A DNA stretch of 64,000 nt from Leadbetterella sp964423865 (GCA_964423865.1 CAYRGN010000010.1:25355-89354); one strand, 5' to 3'; shown: positions 1 to 8,259, numbered from the stretch's first letter. Translations and numbers: made by a program. The notes: a model not told the origin generated them from the sequence alone.

Positions 1-282
1 TTACTGAAGAACGGTATCCGTCGGTTTATCCTGGTGGGGGAGAACCTTTTTCAGTTTCACGGCGGGGAAGACGACTACTACCAGGAATGGTTTGAAGACG
101 TGGAAGACGGGTGGATCGCCCTTATGAACCTGCGTAAATTTGTGCAGGAAGAAATAGAGAAATACAGGCTTGATTATTATTTGCACCTGGGCGGAACTTT
201 ACAGATGGAAAACTGGAGGACGCTGAAGCCCGATGTGTTCTTTTCCCTGGTGTCGTTGCTGATTCGGAGGAGGCTGGTTTGA
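1..282 (+). CDS. Partial uncharacterised protein, C-terminal 93 residues
   Basis: The reading frame is open from the first base of the window and ends at TGA 280-282, so only the C-terminus is present. The visible part starts with hydrophobic and basic residues (LLKNGIRRFILVGENLFQF), then an acidic, aromatic stretch (DDYYQEWFEDVEDGW), then an amphipathic helix, and ends LLIRRRLV. I do not recognise the family. An internal GTG at 34 could be called as a start, but the frame continues upstream in the same style, so the start almost surely lies outside the window. It is followed by cysE in the same direction, with a heptamer array between them. Confidence 0.65.
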   Translation, partial: LLKNGIRRFILVGENLFQFHGGEDDYYQEWFEDVEDGWIALMNLRKFVQEEIEKYRLDYYLHLGGTLQMENWRTLKPDVFFSLVSLLIRRRLV

Positions 283-290
283 GTGAGACG

Positions 291-325
291 TTAGATATTA
301 GAGATTAGATGTTAGAGATTAGAAT
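291..325. repeat. Heptamer array, TTAGANN family, 5 units
   Basis: Five consecutive 7-mers read TTAGATA, TTAGAGA, TTAGATG, TTAGAGA, TTAGAAT. The last unit touches the ATG of cysE at 326, so the array occupies the whole position where a ribosome binding site would lie. Related units occur at 31723-31743 and 59897-59924. Confidence 0.85.
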
Positions 326-1138
326 ATGAATAAACAATTTATAAACTACTTATTTGAGAAGCACCAGAATGTGCCGGATATTCCCCCCTCGAAGACCATT
401 ACGGGGTGGGCGCTGAAAGTATTTAACCTGCTGTTTCCCGAGCGCTCGAAAGATTTTTTCAGGAGTGTAGACGAGGTGGAAGGGGAGTTCTGGAATATTG
501 GGGATGAGTTGAAGTCCATTCTCGATGCGACGGCCGAATGTAGAGGAGAAGACGCAGGCAAGAAATCTGCGCTTTTTGTGGAGGATATTCCCGAGTTATA
601 CCGTATGCTTTCTACAGACCTGGAGTCTATTCTGAGCGGTGACCCTGCGGCCCGGTCTAAATTTGAGGTGGTCAGGGTGTATCCGGGCTTTTTCGCTATC
701 TTTTTCTACCGCCTGGCCCATATCCTGCATCGTTTGGAGATCAGTTATATTCCCCGTATTCTCACCGAATACGCGCATTCCCGCACGGGTATTGATATTC
801 ATCCGGGTGCCCGTATCGGCGAGCATTTTTATATTGACCACGGCACGGGCATTGTGATTGGGGAAACTACCGAAATCGGTCGGAATGTAAAAATTTACCA
901 GGGCGTAACCCTGGGCGCACTTTTTGTGGAGAAATACATGGCCAATACCAAACGCCACCCTACGGTAGAAGACAATGTGATCATCTATGCCGGGGCCACC
1001 CTCTTAGGCGGAAAGACGGTGATCGGGGAAAACAGCGTGATCGGCGGGAATGTGTGGCTGACCCGAAGCGTTCCGGCAAATTCTACCGTTTACCACAAGC
1101 CGGAAATCCAGGTGATCAACAATGAAAACAGCATTTAA
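326..1138 (+). CDS. cysE: Serine O-acetyltransferase (CysE/EpsC type)
   Basis: Makes O-acetyl-L-serine from serine and acetyl-CoA, the first step of cysteine synthesis, in the cytoplasm. The protein is 270 residues. About 150 residues are an N-terminal helical region and the rest is a left-handed beta helix of hexapeptide repeats, beginning at IDIHPGARIGEHF (from about residue 156). The catalytic Asp-His pair is visible in DHGTGIVIGE at residues 171-172, followed by the family signature QGVTLGAL and GGKTVIGENSVIGGNVWL. The methyltransferase gene begins one base after its stop, so the two are probably co-transcribed. The ATG sits directly against a heptamer array with no Shine-Dalgarno sequence. 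The specific assignment to serine rather than another acyl acceptor is from overall architecture. Confidence 0.93.
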   Translation: MNKQFINYLFEKHQNVPDIPPSKTITGWALKVFNLLFPERSKDFFRSVDEVEGEFWNIGDELKSILDATAECRGEDAGKKSALFVEDIPELYRMLSTDLESILSGDPAARSKFEVVRVYPGFFAIFFYRLAHILHRLEISYIPRILTEYAHSRTGIDIHPGARIGEHFYIDHGTGIVIGETTEIGRNVKIYQGVTLGALFVEKYMANTKRHPTVEDNVIIYAGATLLGGKTVIGENSVIGGNVWLTRSVPANSTVYHKPEIQVINNENSI

Positions 1139-1906
1139 GTGTTAATCAACTACGAGGAATACCGGGCCATGTTCGAGGTGGAAGACCGGATGTGGTGGTA
1201 TAAAACCCTGCACGACCGGGTGCTGGAAGAGATTAAAACGTATTCGTCCGACTACCGGAACCTGCACGTGCTGGATGCCGGCTGCGGTACGGGGGGACTG
1301 CTCACCCGCCTGGCTTCGGAGGGGATAACCCAAACCGAAGGCTTTGATTACAACGAACATGCAGTGGGATTTTCCCAAAGCCGGGGATTGTCTGTCCGAC
1401 GTGAAACCATAACCGACTTTAGTTATCCCCCGGAAACCTTCGATGTGGTGGTATCAGACGATGTGCTGTACCAGCTGGACGACACGGAAATCCAAAGCGC
1501 GTTGGCCTGTATTTACCGTGTGTTGAAGCCGGGAGGTATTTTCATTACCAACAACAATGCATTTGGGGTTTTCAGGGGTATTCACGACATCGCGGTGGGT
1601 AGCAAAAGACGTTTTGTGAAGGCAGATTTTGATCGTTTTCTCTCCGTATTCTCCGATTTTCGTATTCTTAAAGCTACCTACTGGTCTTTATTCCTTTCGC
1701 CTTTGATGCTGGTCGCTCGCCTGGTTCAGCGGGTACAGCTGGGGCTGGGGCTGGTCAGGCCGGAAGCGGTGGGCTCGGATGTCTCCCTGCCTTCCCCTGC
1801 GGTCAACGGGTTGCTTTACCGGCTTTGTACCCTGGAAAGACGGTGTTTGAAGCGCTCGCCTTTCGGAAGTTCTCTATTTTTAGTGATCAGGAAAAGCGAT
1901 GTATGA
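1139..1906 (+). CDS. Class I SAM-dependent methyltransferase
   Basis: A 255-residue cytoplasmic methyltransferase of unknown substrate. The SAM-binding motif I is VLDAGCGTGGLLTRL at about residue 43, and DVVVSDDVLYQLDD with ALACIYRVLKPGGIF give the post-II and motif III region typical of the Methyltransf_11/25 group. The N-terminus EDRMWWYKTLHDRVLEE is often seen in methyltransferases next to sugar or lipid biosynthesis genes. The start used is GTG at 1139, directly after the cysE stop codon; an internal ATG at 1169 would remove ten residues. Its placement with cysE suggests only co-transcription, not a shared pathway. Confidence 0.82.
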   Translation: MLINYEEYRAMFEVEDRMWWYKTLHDRVLEEIKTYSSDYRNLHVLDAGCGTGGLLTRLASEGITQTEGFDYNEHAVGFSQSRGLSVRRETITDFSYPPETFDVVVSDDVLYQLDDTEIQSALACIYRVLKPGGIFITNNNAFGVFRGIHDIAVGSKRRFVKADFDRFLSVFSDFRILKATYWSLFLSPLMLVARLVQRVQLGLGLVRPEAVGSDVSLPSPAVNGLLYRLCTLERRCLKRSPFGSSLFLVIRKSDV

Positions 1907-1916
1907 TAATAAGCCG

Positions 1917-1924
1917 TAATTTTG
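1917..1924 (+). promoter_or_regulatory. Probable gltX promoter -7 element
   Basis: TAATTTTG matches the Bacteroidota -7 consensus TAnnTTTG and lies 22 bases before the gltX ATG. No clear TTG is seen at -33. It also excludes the upstream TTG at 1929 as a comfortable start, since the transcript would begin near it. Confidence 0.55.
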
Positions 1925-1946
1925 CGCTTTGTTTGAAAAATTGATT

Positions 1947-3437
1947 ATGAGTGTAAGAGTGAGATTTGCGCCCAGTCCTACCGGGCCCCTGCATATCGGC
2001 GGTGTACGTACCGCCTTGTATAATTATCTTTTTGCCCGGAAAATGGGAGGAAAGATGCTGTTGAGAATAGAAGATACCGACCAGACCCGCCTGGTACCGG
2101 GCGCGCAGGGTTACATCCTGGAAGCCCTGGAATGGATGGGAATTACGATTGATGAAGGCGTAGGCGCGGGCGGTGAGCTGGGGCCTTATGTGCAGTCGGA
2201 AAGAAAGGAAATCTACGCCGGTTATGCGCAGGAGTTGTTAGATAAAGGGCAGGCCTATTATGCGTTTGATACCCCGGAGGAGCTGGACCGGATGCGGAAG
2301 GAGCTGGAAGAGGCGAAAGTGGATAATATTTCCTATAATGCCTTTACCCGGATGAAGATGAAGAACTCCATCACGTTGGGGGCTGATGAGGTGCAGGCGC
2401 GGATAGCGGCCGGGGAACCGTACGTGATCCGCCTGAAAGTACCCCTGAAAGACGAGGTGCGCTTTAAAGACCTGGTTCGGGGATGGGTGTCTGTACATTC
2501 TTCTACCATTGACGATAAGATCCTGATGAAGTCGGACGGGATGCCTACCTATCACCTGGCGAATATTGTGGACGATCACCTCATGGAGATCACCCATGTG
2601 ATCCGGGGGGAGGAGTGGTTGCCCTCGGCGCCTCTGCATATCCTGCTGTACAAGGCGTTTGGATGGAGTGCGCCGGAGTTTGCGCATTTGCCCCTGTTGT
2701 TGAAACCGGAAGGAAACGGGAAGTTGAGCAAACGCGACGGGTTGCTGGGTGATTTTCCGGTGTTCCCGCTACAGTGGAAAGATCCGGGGAGCGGCGAGCT
2801 TTCGCGGGGCTTCCGGGAAGACGGGTATTATCCTGAAGCCGTGATGAATTTTTTGGCCCTGCTGGGGTGGAATCCGGGCAACGACCAGGAGCTTATGGAT
2901 GCGGATGAGCTGATCAGCTTGTTCGATATTCACAATATCCAGAAGGCAGGCGCGCGTTTTGATGTGCACAAAGCCAAATGGTTTAACCAGCAATACCTGA
3001 GAAAGCGGGACAATGAAACGCTGGCGGCAGAACTGGACGAGGAGATCGGTAATCCGGCGCTTTCCGTGAAAATAGTGGAGCTGATGAAAGACCGGGTGGA
3101 TTTTGTGCGGGAAATGAAGGTGCCGTTTCTGTTTGCTGCGCCGGAGGGATACGATGCAGAAGTGGCGGCCAAGAAGTGGGACGACCTGGCGCGGGCGGCC
3201 ATGCCGGTCATTAGCGCTACACTTTCCGGACTGGCAAATTTCACATCCCAGGATATTCACGACGCAATTTTCGGCACTCTGGAGGCGGCCGGTATCAAGC
3301 CCGGCAAGGTCATGCAGGCACTTCGCCTGGCGGTGACCGGAGAAGGGAAAGGCCCTGATCTCATGCTCGTTATGGAAATTCTGGGGAAAGAAGAGACGGT
3401 TCGGAGGATTCAGAAAGCAGTAGAGTTTTTAGGTTAA
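1947..3437 (+). CDS. gltX: Glutamate--tRNA ligase
   Basis: Charges tRNA-Glu with glutamate using ATP. The ATG at 1947 gives 496 residues beginning MSVRVRFAPSPTGPLHIGG, where the class I HIGH-type motif is at residues 16-19. The KMSKS-type motif is KLSKR at residues 259-263. The acceptor-binding DGMPTYHLANIVDDHLMEI segment and a C-terminal helical anticodon-binding domain ending KPGKVMQALRLAVTG are intact, and the length is normal for the family. An upstream in-frame TTG at 1929 would add six residues but overlaps the inferred transcription start. Whether the enzyme is discriminating for tRNA-Glu over tRNA-Gln cannot be told here. Confidence 0.97.
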   Translation: MSVRVRFAPSPTGPLHIGGVRTALYNYLFARKMGGKMLLRIEDTDQTRLVPGAQGYILEALEWMGITIDEGVGAGGELGPYVQSERKEIYAGYAQELLDKGQAYYAFDTPEELDRMRKELEEAKVDNISYNAFTRMKMKNSITLGADEVQARIAAGEPYVIRLKVPLKDEVRFKDLVRGWVSVHSSTIDDKILMKSDGMPTYHLANIVDDHLMEITHVIRGEEWLPSAPLHILLYKAFGWSAPEFAHLPLLLKPEGNGKLSKRDGLLGDFPVFPLQWKDPGSGELSRGFREDGYYPEAVMNFLALLGWNPGNDQELMDADELISLFDIHNIQKAGARFDVHKAKWFNQQYLRKRDNETLAAELDEEIGNPALSVKIVELMKDRVDFVREMKVPFLFAAPEGYDAEVAAKKWDDLARAAMPVISATLSGLANFTSQDIHDAIFGTLEAAGIKPGKVMQALRLAVTGEGKGPDLMLVMEILGKEETVRRIQKAVEFLG

Positions 3438-3510
3438 ATACCTATATAGAAGTTCCTGACAATTGCGTTGGTAAGGAGCTCCTGTTCTCTCAGATGGCGG
3501 GAAGTAGCTT

Positions 3511-3567
3511 CTGTCACCTCGAGCGAAGACGAGAGGTTAAAGTTTTCGTCTTCGCTCGAATTGACAG
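3511..3567. repeat. Intergenic hairpin, TGTCA..CGAGCGAAG family; possible terminator
   Basis: Two perfect 14-bp arms (3519-3532 and 3546-3559, TCGAGCGAAGACGA and its complement) surround a 13-base loop. Outside them CTGTCA (3511-3516) pairs with TGACAG (3562-3567) across a 2-base mismatch. It lies between convergent gltX and the S9 peptidase gene and could end transcription from both sides. The wording is close to the TGTCA..GAGC..GAAG repeats at 17.1 and 31.4 kb. Confidence 0.8.
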
Positions 3568-3589
3568 TTCCACTCTTCCGCCGGGTTCT

Positions 3590-6070
3590 CTACCGCTTCA
3601 ACGGCACCTCCCGGTTGATTTCCTTCATGTCTACTTCATCGCTTTTCGAGTCGCCTAGCAGGTGCTCCGAAAAGTAATCCGCCATCTTCCAGAAGAAATA
3701 CTCCGTCATATTGCCAAATCCGTGGCGCTGGCCCGGGAGAATCAGGAAATCAAAGCGTTTGTTGGCCTTGATTAGTGCTTCCGCCATCCGGATGGTGTTG
3801 GCCGGGTGTACATTGTTGTCGATGTCGCCGGTAGCCAACAGCAGTTTGCCTTTCAGATTTTTGGCCAGCTCGGTATTTTTCTCAATCTGGTAGGTAAAGG
3901 TGGTGTCGCCTTTCGCACTTACTTTTTCCGTTACTCCGTGGTGGCGTTCGCTCCACCAGCGGTTATAGATATTGTTTTCGTGGTTACCTGCACCCGATAC
4001 CGCCACCTTATAAAAGTCGGGATACACCAGCATGGCCGCCGTAGACATAAACCCGCCGCCGGAGTGGCCGGTAATGCCTACACGACTGGCGTCAATAAAA
4101 GGATGCCGGGCCGCCAGTTGTTCTACGGTGACTTTTTTGTCTTCCAGGCCGTAGTCTCTCAGGTTGCCGTAGCCGTAGGTATGGTACCATTTGGAACGGG
4201 CGGGGTGGCCGCCACGGTTACCCACCGTCACCACCACGAAGCCCATTTGCGCCAGACGATCTATACGGTCCATGCTCCGGCCGAACGATTTGTTGACCGC
4301 CTCCGTTTGCGGACCGGGATATACGTATTCAATAATGGGATATACCCGCGTAGAATCAAAATCAAAGGGTTTGTACATCACACCATAAAGATCGGTGATG
4401 CCGTCTCCCGCTTTCACTATAAAAGGTTCCGGGAATTGATAGCCCGAAGCGAAAAGCTGGGAGAGGTCGGCTTCTTCCAGTTTAAGCAGCAGCGTTCCTT
4501 TTGCGTCATACAGTTCAGAAACCGGTACGGAATTCACCCGTGAGGAGTTGTTCACAAAGAAGCGTCCGCTCTCGCTGGCGGAAACCTGGTGATCAAAATT
4601 GCCTTTGTTCAGCAGTTTGGGTTCTCCGCCGTTCAGGGTTAGCGCATAATGGTGAAGGTAATACGGATCCTCCCCGGCCTCCTTACCGTTGGCGGTGAAT
4701 GTAAAAGTTTGGGTTTTCGCATCATAACCGGTGACGTCTTCGCAGTTGTATTCTCCGGAGGTCAGCTGACGTACCAGGGTGCCATCGGCATTATACAGGT
4801 AGAAATGTCCCCAGCCGTCGCGTTGCGACCAGTGGATAAGCTGCTTTCCGTCATTCACGAGGTAAGGTTTTTTTACATCAAGATACACGTTTGAACGCTC
4901 GCTCACCACATTTTTAACAGTGCCGTCAATGTTAGCAGTAAGTACATCGATTCTTTTCAGGTCACGGCTGGAACGGGCGAGGTAAAAAGTTTGATTATCG
5001 CCGAGCCAGTAACTGATATAATGCTTTCCGGTATAGCTTGATTTGGTGCGGTCTTTCCAGAAAACGCTTACGGTTTGGTTTTTAAATGCAGGCAAATGAA
5101 TCTGTTTTGAAGCCAGGGTTTCGGCGTTGAACAGGTGCAGTTCTACCTCGGTAGAGTCGCTTTCTCCCGGCATCTGGTATTTATAGGTTTCCAGGGTAGG
5201 CCTCTTGCCGCCCACATTGTTAATCACCCACATGGGACTGAGGTGGCGGTTGTCTTTCCGGGTCACTACAAAATGTTTTCCGTCAGGCGACCAGCTCAAG
5301 CGTACACCCTTCCGCTTCTTAAGTTCTTCGTCTTCTTTTTCATCACCGGTAGTGGTACTGTACTGGTCGCCGCCCCAGGCGTAGTACTGTACGCCGTCTT
5401 GGGTAATCCGGTGTTCTACAATGGTGCTGTCTTTCTCATCTTTTATCGCTTTTTCAAAATTGGCTCTGTCCATCCAGTACAGGTTGTAATCTCGCGCGAA
5501 GAAGATGCGGAGGGTGTCCGGGGAGTACGAAGCCCAGTTTGGGCGGGTCTTTTCTTTCAGAGAATCGGCCAGTTCTTTTACCTGGCGCGTGGCCAGGTCG
5601 TATTCCAGGAAGAATACTTTCTTCTTTAAGGTATCCGACTTCACTTTCAGTTTAGCGATCTCGTCTTTGGATTTGAGGGTATCTTTCGTGCTTTTGACTT
5701 CGAAACGTATCCTCTTTTCATCGTCGGTAAATTCGAGTTTTTCTATTTCAAGATGCTGGGCATCGAAAGGATTCTTCACTATGCGGGTGATCTGGCGGGC
5801 CAGGTCGGCATTATCAAAGAGCGGTTGTTTTGAACGGGTAGAAGGGTCTACCAGGTACCAGCGTTTCCCGGATGAAGTTTGGTATTCGTACCAAAACCGG
5901 TCGGAATGGTTAATCCAGTTGGGCCGTACTTCCGTAGAAAAAATCTTGGTCCGGAGTTTTGTTGGAGAGAACTGAGAGGCGAGATCATAATTGGGTTCGG
6001 GCTGTTTTTTTTTCTGGGCGGGAGACTCAAAGCAGCACACCATCGCAGCCAGTAGTAATAGTTTTCGCAT
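3590..6070 (-). CDS. Exported S9 family prolyl oligopeptidase / dipeptidyl peptidase IV-like
   Basis: An 826-residue serine peptidase that probably removes dipeptides or cleaves after proline in imported peptides in the periplasm or outer surface. The first 18 residues form a short signal peptide ending ESPAQ. Residues of about 50-540 are the beta-propeller (DPPIV_N-type), with a K/E-rich insert near 130-150. The C-terminal alpha/beta hydrolase carries the triad: Ser670 in GHSGGGF, Asp751 in GDIDNNVHP, His783 in GQRHGFG. It stands alone, convergent with gltX and 74 bases from an XRE regulator on the same strand. The exact peptide preference is not readable from sequence. Confidence 0.93.
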   Translation of the reverse strand: MRKLLLLAAMVCCFESPAQKKKQPEPNYDLASQFSPTKLRTKIFSTEVRPNWINHSDRFWYEYQTSSGKRWYLVDPSTRSKQPLFDNADLARQITRIVKNPFDAQHLEIEKLEFTDDEKRIRFEVKSTKDTLKSKDEIAKLKVKSDTLKKKVFFLEYDLATRQVKELADSLKEKTRPNWASYSPDTLRIFFARDYNLYWMDRANFEKAIKDEKDSTIVEHRITQDGVQYYAWGGDQYSTTTGDEKEDEELKKRKGVRLSWSPDGKHFVVTRKDNRHLSPMWVINNVGGKRPTLETYKYQMPGESDSTEVELHLFNAETLASKQIHLPAFKNQTVSVFWKDRTKSSYTGKHYISYWLGDNQTFYLARSSRDLKRIDVLTANIDGTVKNVVSERSNVYLDVKKPYLVNDGKQLIHWSQRDGWGHFYLYNADGTLVRQLTSGEYNCEDVTGYDAKTQTFTFTANGKEAGEDPYYLHHYALTLNGGEPKLLNKGNFDHQVSASESGRFFVNNSSRVNSVPVSELYDAKGTLLLKLEEADLSQLFASGYQFPEPFIVKAGDGITDLYGVMYKPFDFDSTRVYPIIEYVYPGPQTEAVNKSFGRSMDRIDRLAQMGFVVVTVGNRGGHPARSKWYHTYGYGNLRDYGLEDKKVTVEQLAARHPFIDASRVGITGHSGGGFMSTAAMLVYPDFYKVAVSGAGNHENNIYNRWWSERHHGVTEKVSAKGDTTFTYQIEKNTELAKNLKGKLLLATGDIDNNVHPANTIRMAEALIKANKRFDFLILPGQRHGFGNMTEYFFWKMADYFSEHLLGDSKSDEVDMKEINREVPLKR

Positions 6071-6144
6071 TGATATTTTTTTTTATAATTATTTGGCGAA
6101 AATATTGAAAAATGCTGACTATTTGACGTTAAAGACAATTTTTT

Positions 6145-6573
6145 TCACATGCTTTTGGTACCTGTTCCCAGTAGTCTTTCCAGGCGGAGGATCATATCTT
6201 CTTTTTCCCGCAGCATACGTTCATAAAGTTGTATTTTTTCTTCGTGAAGCTGGCTCAGTTTTTCCAGGGGATGAATCACGGGTTGGTAATTAAAGAGGGC
6301 GTTGCCAGAGGCCTGGTCATGGTTACTCACGGTGTTGGCAATGATAGTAATGGCCTTCTCCTCATCAAAATTCCGGATGGCTATGTCAGGGATTTTCAGC
6401 GCTTGTGAGACCTTATAGAGCAGTTCCGGCTCCAGTACCGCTTTCTTTTCCAGTAAGGATACCTTTTTCTGGTTCCAGTCTTCTCCCAGCTCGGTAGCCA
6501 GGGCTTCCTGCTTAATGCCCAGCATTTCGCGGAACCGCCTCACATTTTGCCCTTCGTGAATCTTGTGTTTCAT
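6145..6573 (-). CDS. XRE-family helix-turn-helix regulator with C-terminal coiled coil
   Basis: A 142-residue DNA-binding protein. The XRE fold spans about residues 8-65 (NVRRFREMLGIKQEALATEL, QKKVSLLEKK, ELLYKVSQALKIPDIAI). The C-terminal 45 residues are strongly heptad-like and charged (LHEEKIQLYERMLREKEDMI), suggesting dimerisation. Similar small regulators are common in Bacteroidota and usually of unknown target. It is divergently oriented from the Cas12f-like gene across about 215 bases, so it could share a regulatory region with it; that is inference from position. It is downstream of nothing on its strand and 74 bases upstream of the S9 peptidase start. Confidence 0.85.
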   Translation of the reverse strand: MKHKIHEGQNVRRFREMLGIKQEALATELGEDWNQKKVSLLEKKAVLEPELLYKVSQALKIPDIAIRNFDEEKAITIIANTVSNHDQASGNALFNYQPVIHPLEKLSQLHEEKIQLYERMLREKEDMILRLERLLGTGTKSM

Positions 6574-6788
6574 AACTTTCGTCTCTTAACAAATTTTGGT
6601 AACATTACTGTAAGGTAAAGGTAGATAATTTATCCTAAAAATTAACTTATTTATTCCTTTCCTGAGTGGGATATCCCTTTGTTGTGGGTTTTTTTTGTGC
6701 AAATTCAACACCTTCTTCATGAAACATCTGCCCTCCGGATGGCTTTGTGATTGAGATACCTGTATTTACTAAACCCTTACAAGTAGAC

Positions 6789-7877
6789 ATGGCCATGGAG
6801 AAACTCATCCTCACCAGAAGAATTCAGCTCCTTATTGATTGCAAGGATAAGGAAGAACTCAAAACGTACCATGACCGGCTGTATAGCCTTCAGCGTATGG
6901 CTTGCAGGGCCGGAAATATGCTGTACACGCACTTGTTTGTACAAGACCGTCTGAAAGATCTTCTCTATCTTACCGAAGACGCCAAGGTGAAACTGGCCGA
7001 TGCTACGAAAGACCAGGAAGGAATTCTGACTACTTCGCACAGAAACGCAGGCTACCGTACCCTCAGCGCGCATTTTTTGAAAGTTCTTCCCTCTTCCACA
7101 TTGAGTAATCTGAACCAGGCAGCTTACCGTACCTACAAAAATTATCGGGACGAGTATTGGAAAGGAGAAAGATCACTTCCCAACTTCAGAAAAAACCTTC
7201 CCGTTCCTTTCAGTCCACGGGATATCCGCCTACAGGAAGAGGAGAAATGCTTTACGTTTACTCTTTTTAAAATCCCCTTTCGCACTTACCTGGGGCGCGA
7301 CCGCTCGGGAACGCGACAAGTGCTGAGAAAAATAACGACCGGTGAAATACCGCTTTGTCAAAGTGCCATACAGGTGAAAAATAACAAAATTTACCTGCTG
7401 GCCAGCATGGAGGTAGAGAGGGAGACCGTAAAGCCCGACCCTTCGGTCATCGCAGAGGTATCGCTTTCTATAACATGTCCGCTGCTCGTGAAAATAGGGC
7501 AGGAAGAGCTGGAAATCGGTAACCCCGAAGAGTTTTTGTACCGCCGCCTTTCTATACAGGCCGCCCGCCGCCGCAGGCAGATTGCCACCACCTGGAACGC
7601 CGGGGGCAGAGGGAGAAAGAAGAAATTCAAAAGCCTCCAGAATTTTAGTGAAAAGGAAAAAAACTATATTGAGTCGCGCCTTCACTTGTACAGCAGGCGG
7701 CTGATTGACCATTGTGTGCGCAGGGGCGCGGGCGCCATCCGTTTGGTCAGTCAATCGGCTAAAGAAGAACAGGCCAAAGCAGACCCCGTGCTGTTACGAA
7801 ACTGGAGTTACTACGGACTTAAATCCAAGATTGCCTACAAAGCGAAACTGGCCAATATCAGGGTCCTTGAAGAGTAA
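6789..7877 (+). CDS. TnpB/Cas12f-like protein lacking recognisable nuclease catalytic residues
   Basis: A 362-residue protein from ATG 6789 (an upstream GTG at 6747 would add 14; ATG 6795 is also possible). Seen: an N-terminal helical and beta module with YSLQRMACRAGNMLYTHLF and the LPNFRKNLPVPF turn, a beta block ending EIPLCQSAIQVKNNKIYLL, a segment VIAEVSLSITCPLLV where TnpB/Cas12f proteins have RuvC-I (GxDLGxxxP), a basic bridge-helix-like region RRLSIQAARRRRQ and GGRGRKKKFKSL, the helix RLHLYSRRLIDHCV, then IRLVSQSAK where RuvC-II Glu is expected, and WSYYGLKSKIAYKA. Known: active relatives need Asp, Glu and a final Asp plus a four-Cys zinc ribbon. Here the first two are replaced and the protein stops at IRVLEE, before any zinc ribbon or RuvC-III. 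Inference: an RNA-binding, DNA-targeting protein without nuclease activity. It is followed by a structured non-coding tract. Family call rests on motif order by eye. Confidence 0.72.
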   Translation: MAMEKLILTRRIQLLIDCKDKEELKTYHDRLYSLQRMACRAGNMLYTHLFVQDRLKDLLYLTEDAKVKLADATKDQEGILTTSHRNAGYRTLSAHFLKVLPSSTLSNLNQAAYRTYKNYRDEYWKGERSLPNFRKNLPVPFSPRDIRLQEEEKCFTFTLFKIPFRTYLGRDRSGTRQVLRKITTGEIPLCQSAIQVKNNKIYLLASMEVERETVKPDPSVIAEVSLSITCPLLVKIGQEELEIGNPEEFLYRRLSIQAARRRRQIATTWNAGGRGRKKKFKSLQNFSEKEKNYIESRLHLYSRRLIDHCVRRGAGAIRLVSQSAKEEQAKADPVLLRNWSYYGLKSKIAYKAKLANIRVLEE

Positions 7878-7884
7878 TAAAGAT

Positions 7885-8069
7885 ACGTTGGATTAGTTAG
7901 AAAGAGGCGGTCTGCACCGCCGCAGGTTGAGGTCACTGGCACTCAATAAGCAGGGAAGCCTGCATGCGGTTAAGGCGTGAGAAAAACAAGCTGTGTTGCG
8001 CAAATGTTGGAAAACGTCAGAAAATTAAAAGCCCCCTTTCTACTGAATATAAGTTGATTGGGGGTTTTT
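7885..8069 (+). ncRNA. Candidate guide/scaffold RNA downstream of the Cas12f-like gene
   Basis: No gene is visible from 7878 to 8259 on either strand that I can support. Three compact hairpins follow the stop codon: 7906-7921 (GGCGGT/ACCGCC, 4-base loop), 7927-7946 (TTGAG/CTCAA, 10-base loop) and 7950-7963 (GCAGG/CCTGC, loop GAAG). A further pairing of TGCG (7965-7968) with CGCA (7999-8002) is possible, and the tract ends in a strong terminator. This arrangement resembles the RNA encoded just downstream of TnpB and Cas12f genes. The RNA boundaries are inferred; if a guide exists it most likely lies in about 8003-8030. No own promoter was recognised, so read-through from the protein gene is the simplest source. 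Confidence 0.5.
8027..8069 (+). terminator. Rho-independent terminator of the candidate RNA
   Basis: AAAAGCCCCC (8027-8036) pairs with GGGGGTTTTT (8060-8069), ten pairs including one G-U, around a 23-base loop. The T run is part of the second arm. It would end a transcript coming from the Cas12f-like gene. Confidence 0.75.
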
Positions 8070-8141
8070 CGTGAGAACAGGTGGATTGTAGTCTGACACC
8101 GTATATCGCTTTTTCAATGAAAGATAAAAGCTGTCTGAGAA

Positions 8142-8170
8142 TTGGCTGTTCAGAATAATCCGTATTTTTG
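8142..8170 (+). promoter_or_regulatory. Bacteroidota-type promoter before the Pif1-like helicase gene
   Basis: TTG at 8142-8144 and TATTTTTG at 8163-8170, separated by 18 bases, fit the TTG-N~19-TAnnTTTG pattern. The start codon of the helicase gene is 90 bases further on, giving a leader of about 80 bases. Confidence 0.6.
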
Positions 8171-8259
8171 TTCATGGTAAAGGTTGGATTAGATACTTCA
8201 ACATTGCTATACAGGCGGGGAAATACAGAATCTTTGATGAACAAAATCCTTATAACACC

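Noticed and set aside
8017..8244. Minus-strand frame of 75 codons opposite the candidate RNA
   Set aside because: It covers the terminator and the helicase promoter and has no recognisable protein features.
6574..8259. Insertion sequence around the TnpB/Cas12f-like gene
   Set aside because: No TnpA-like transposase, no terminal repeats and no target duplication recognised, so it is not annotated as a mobile element.
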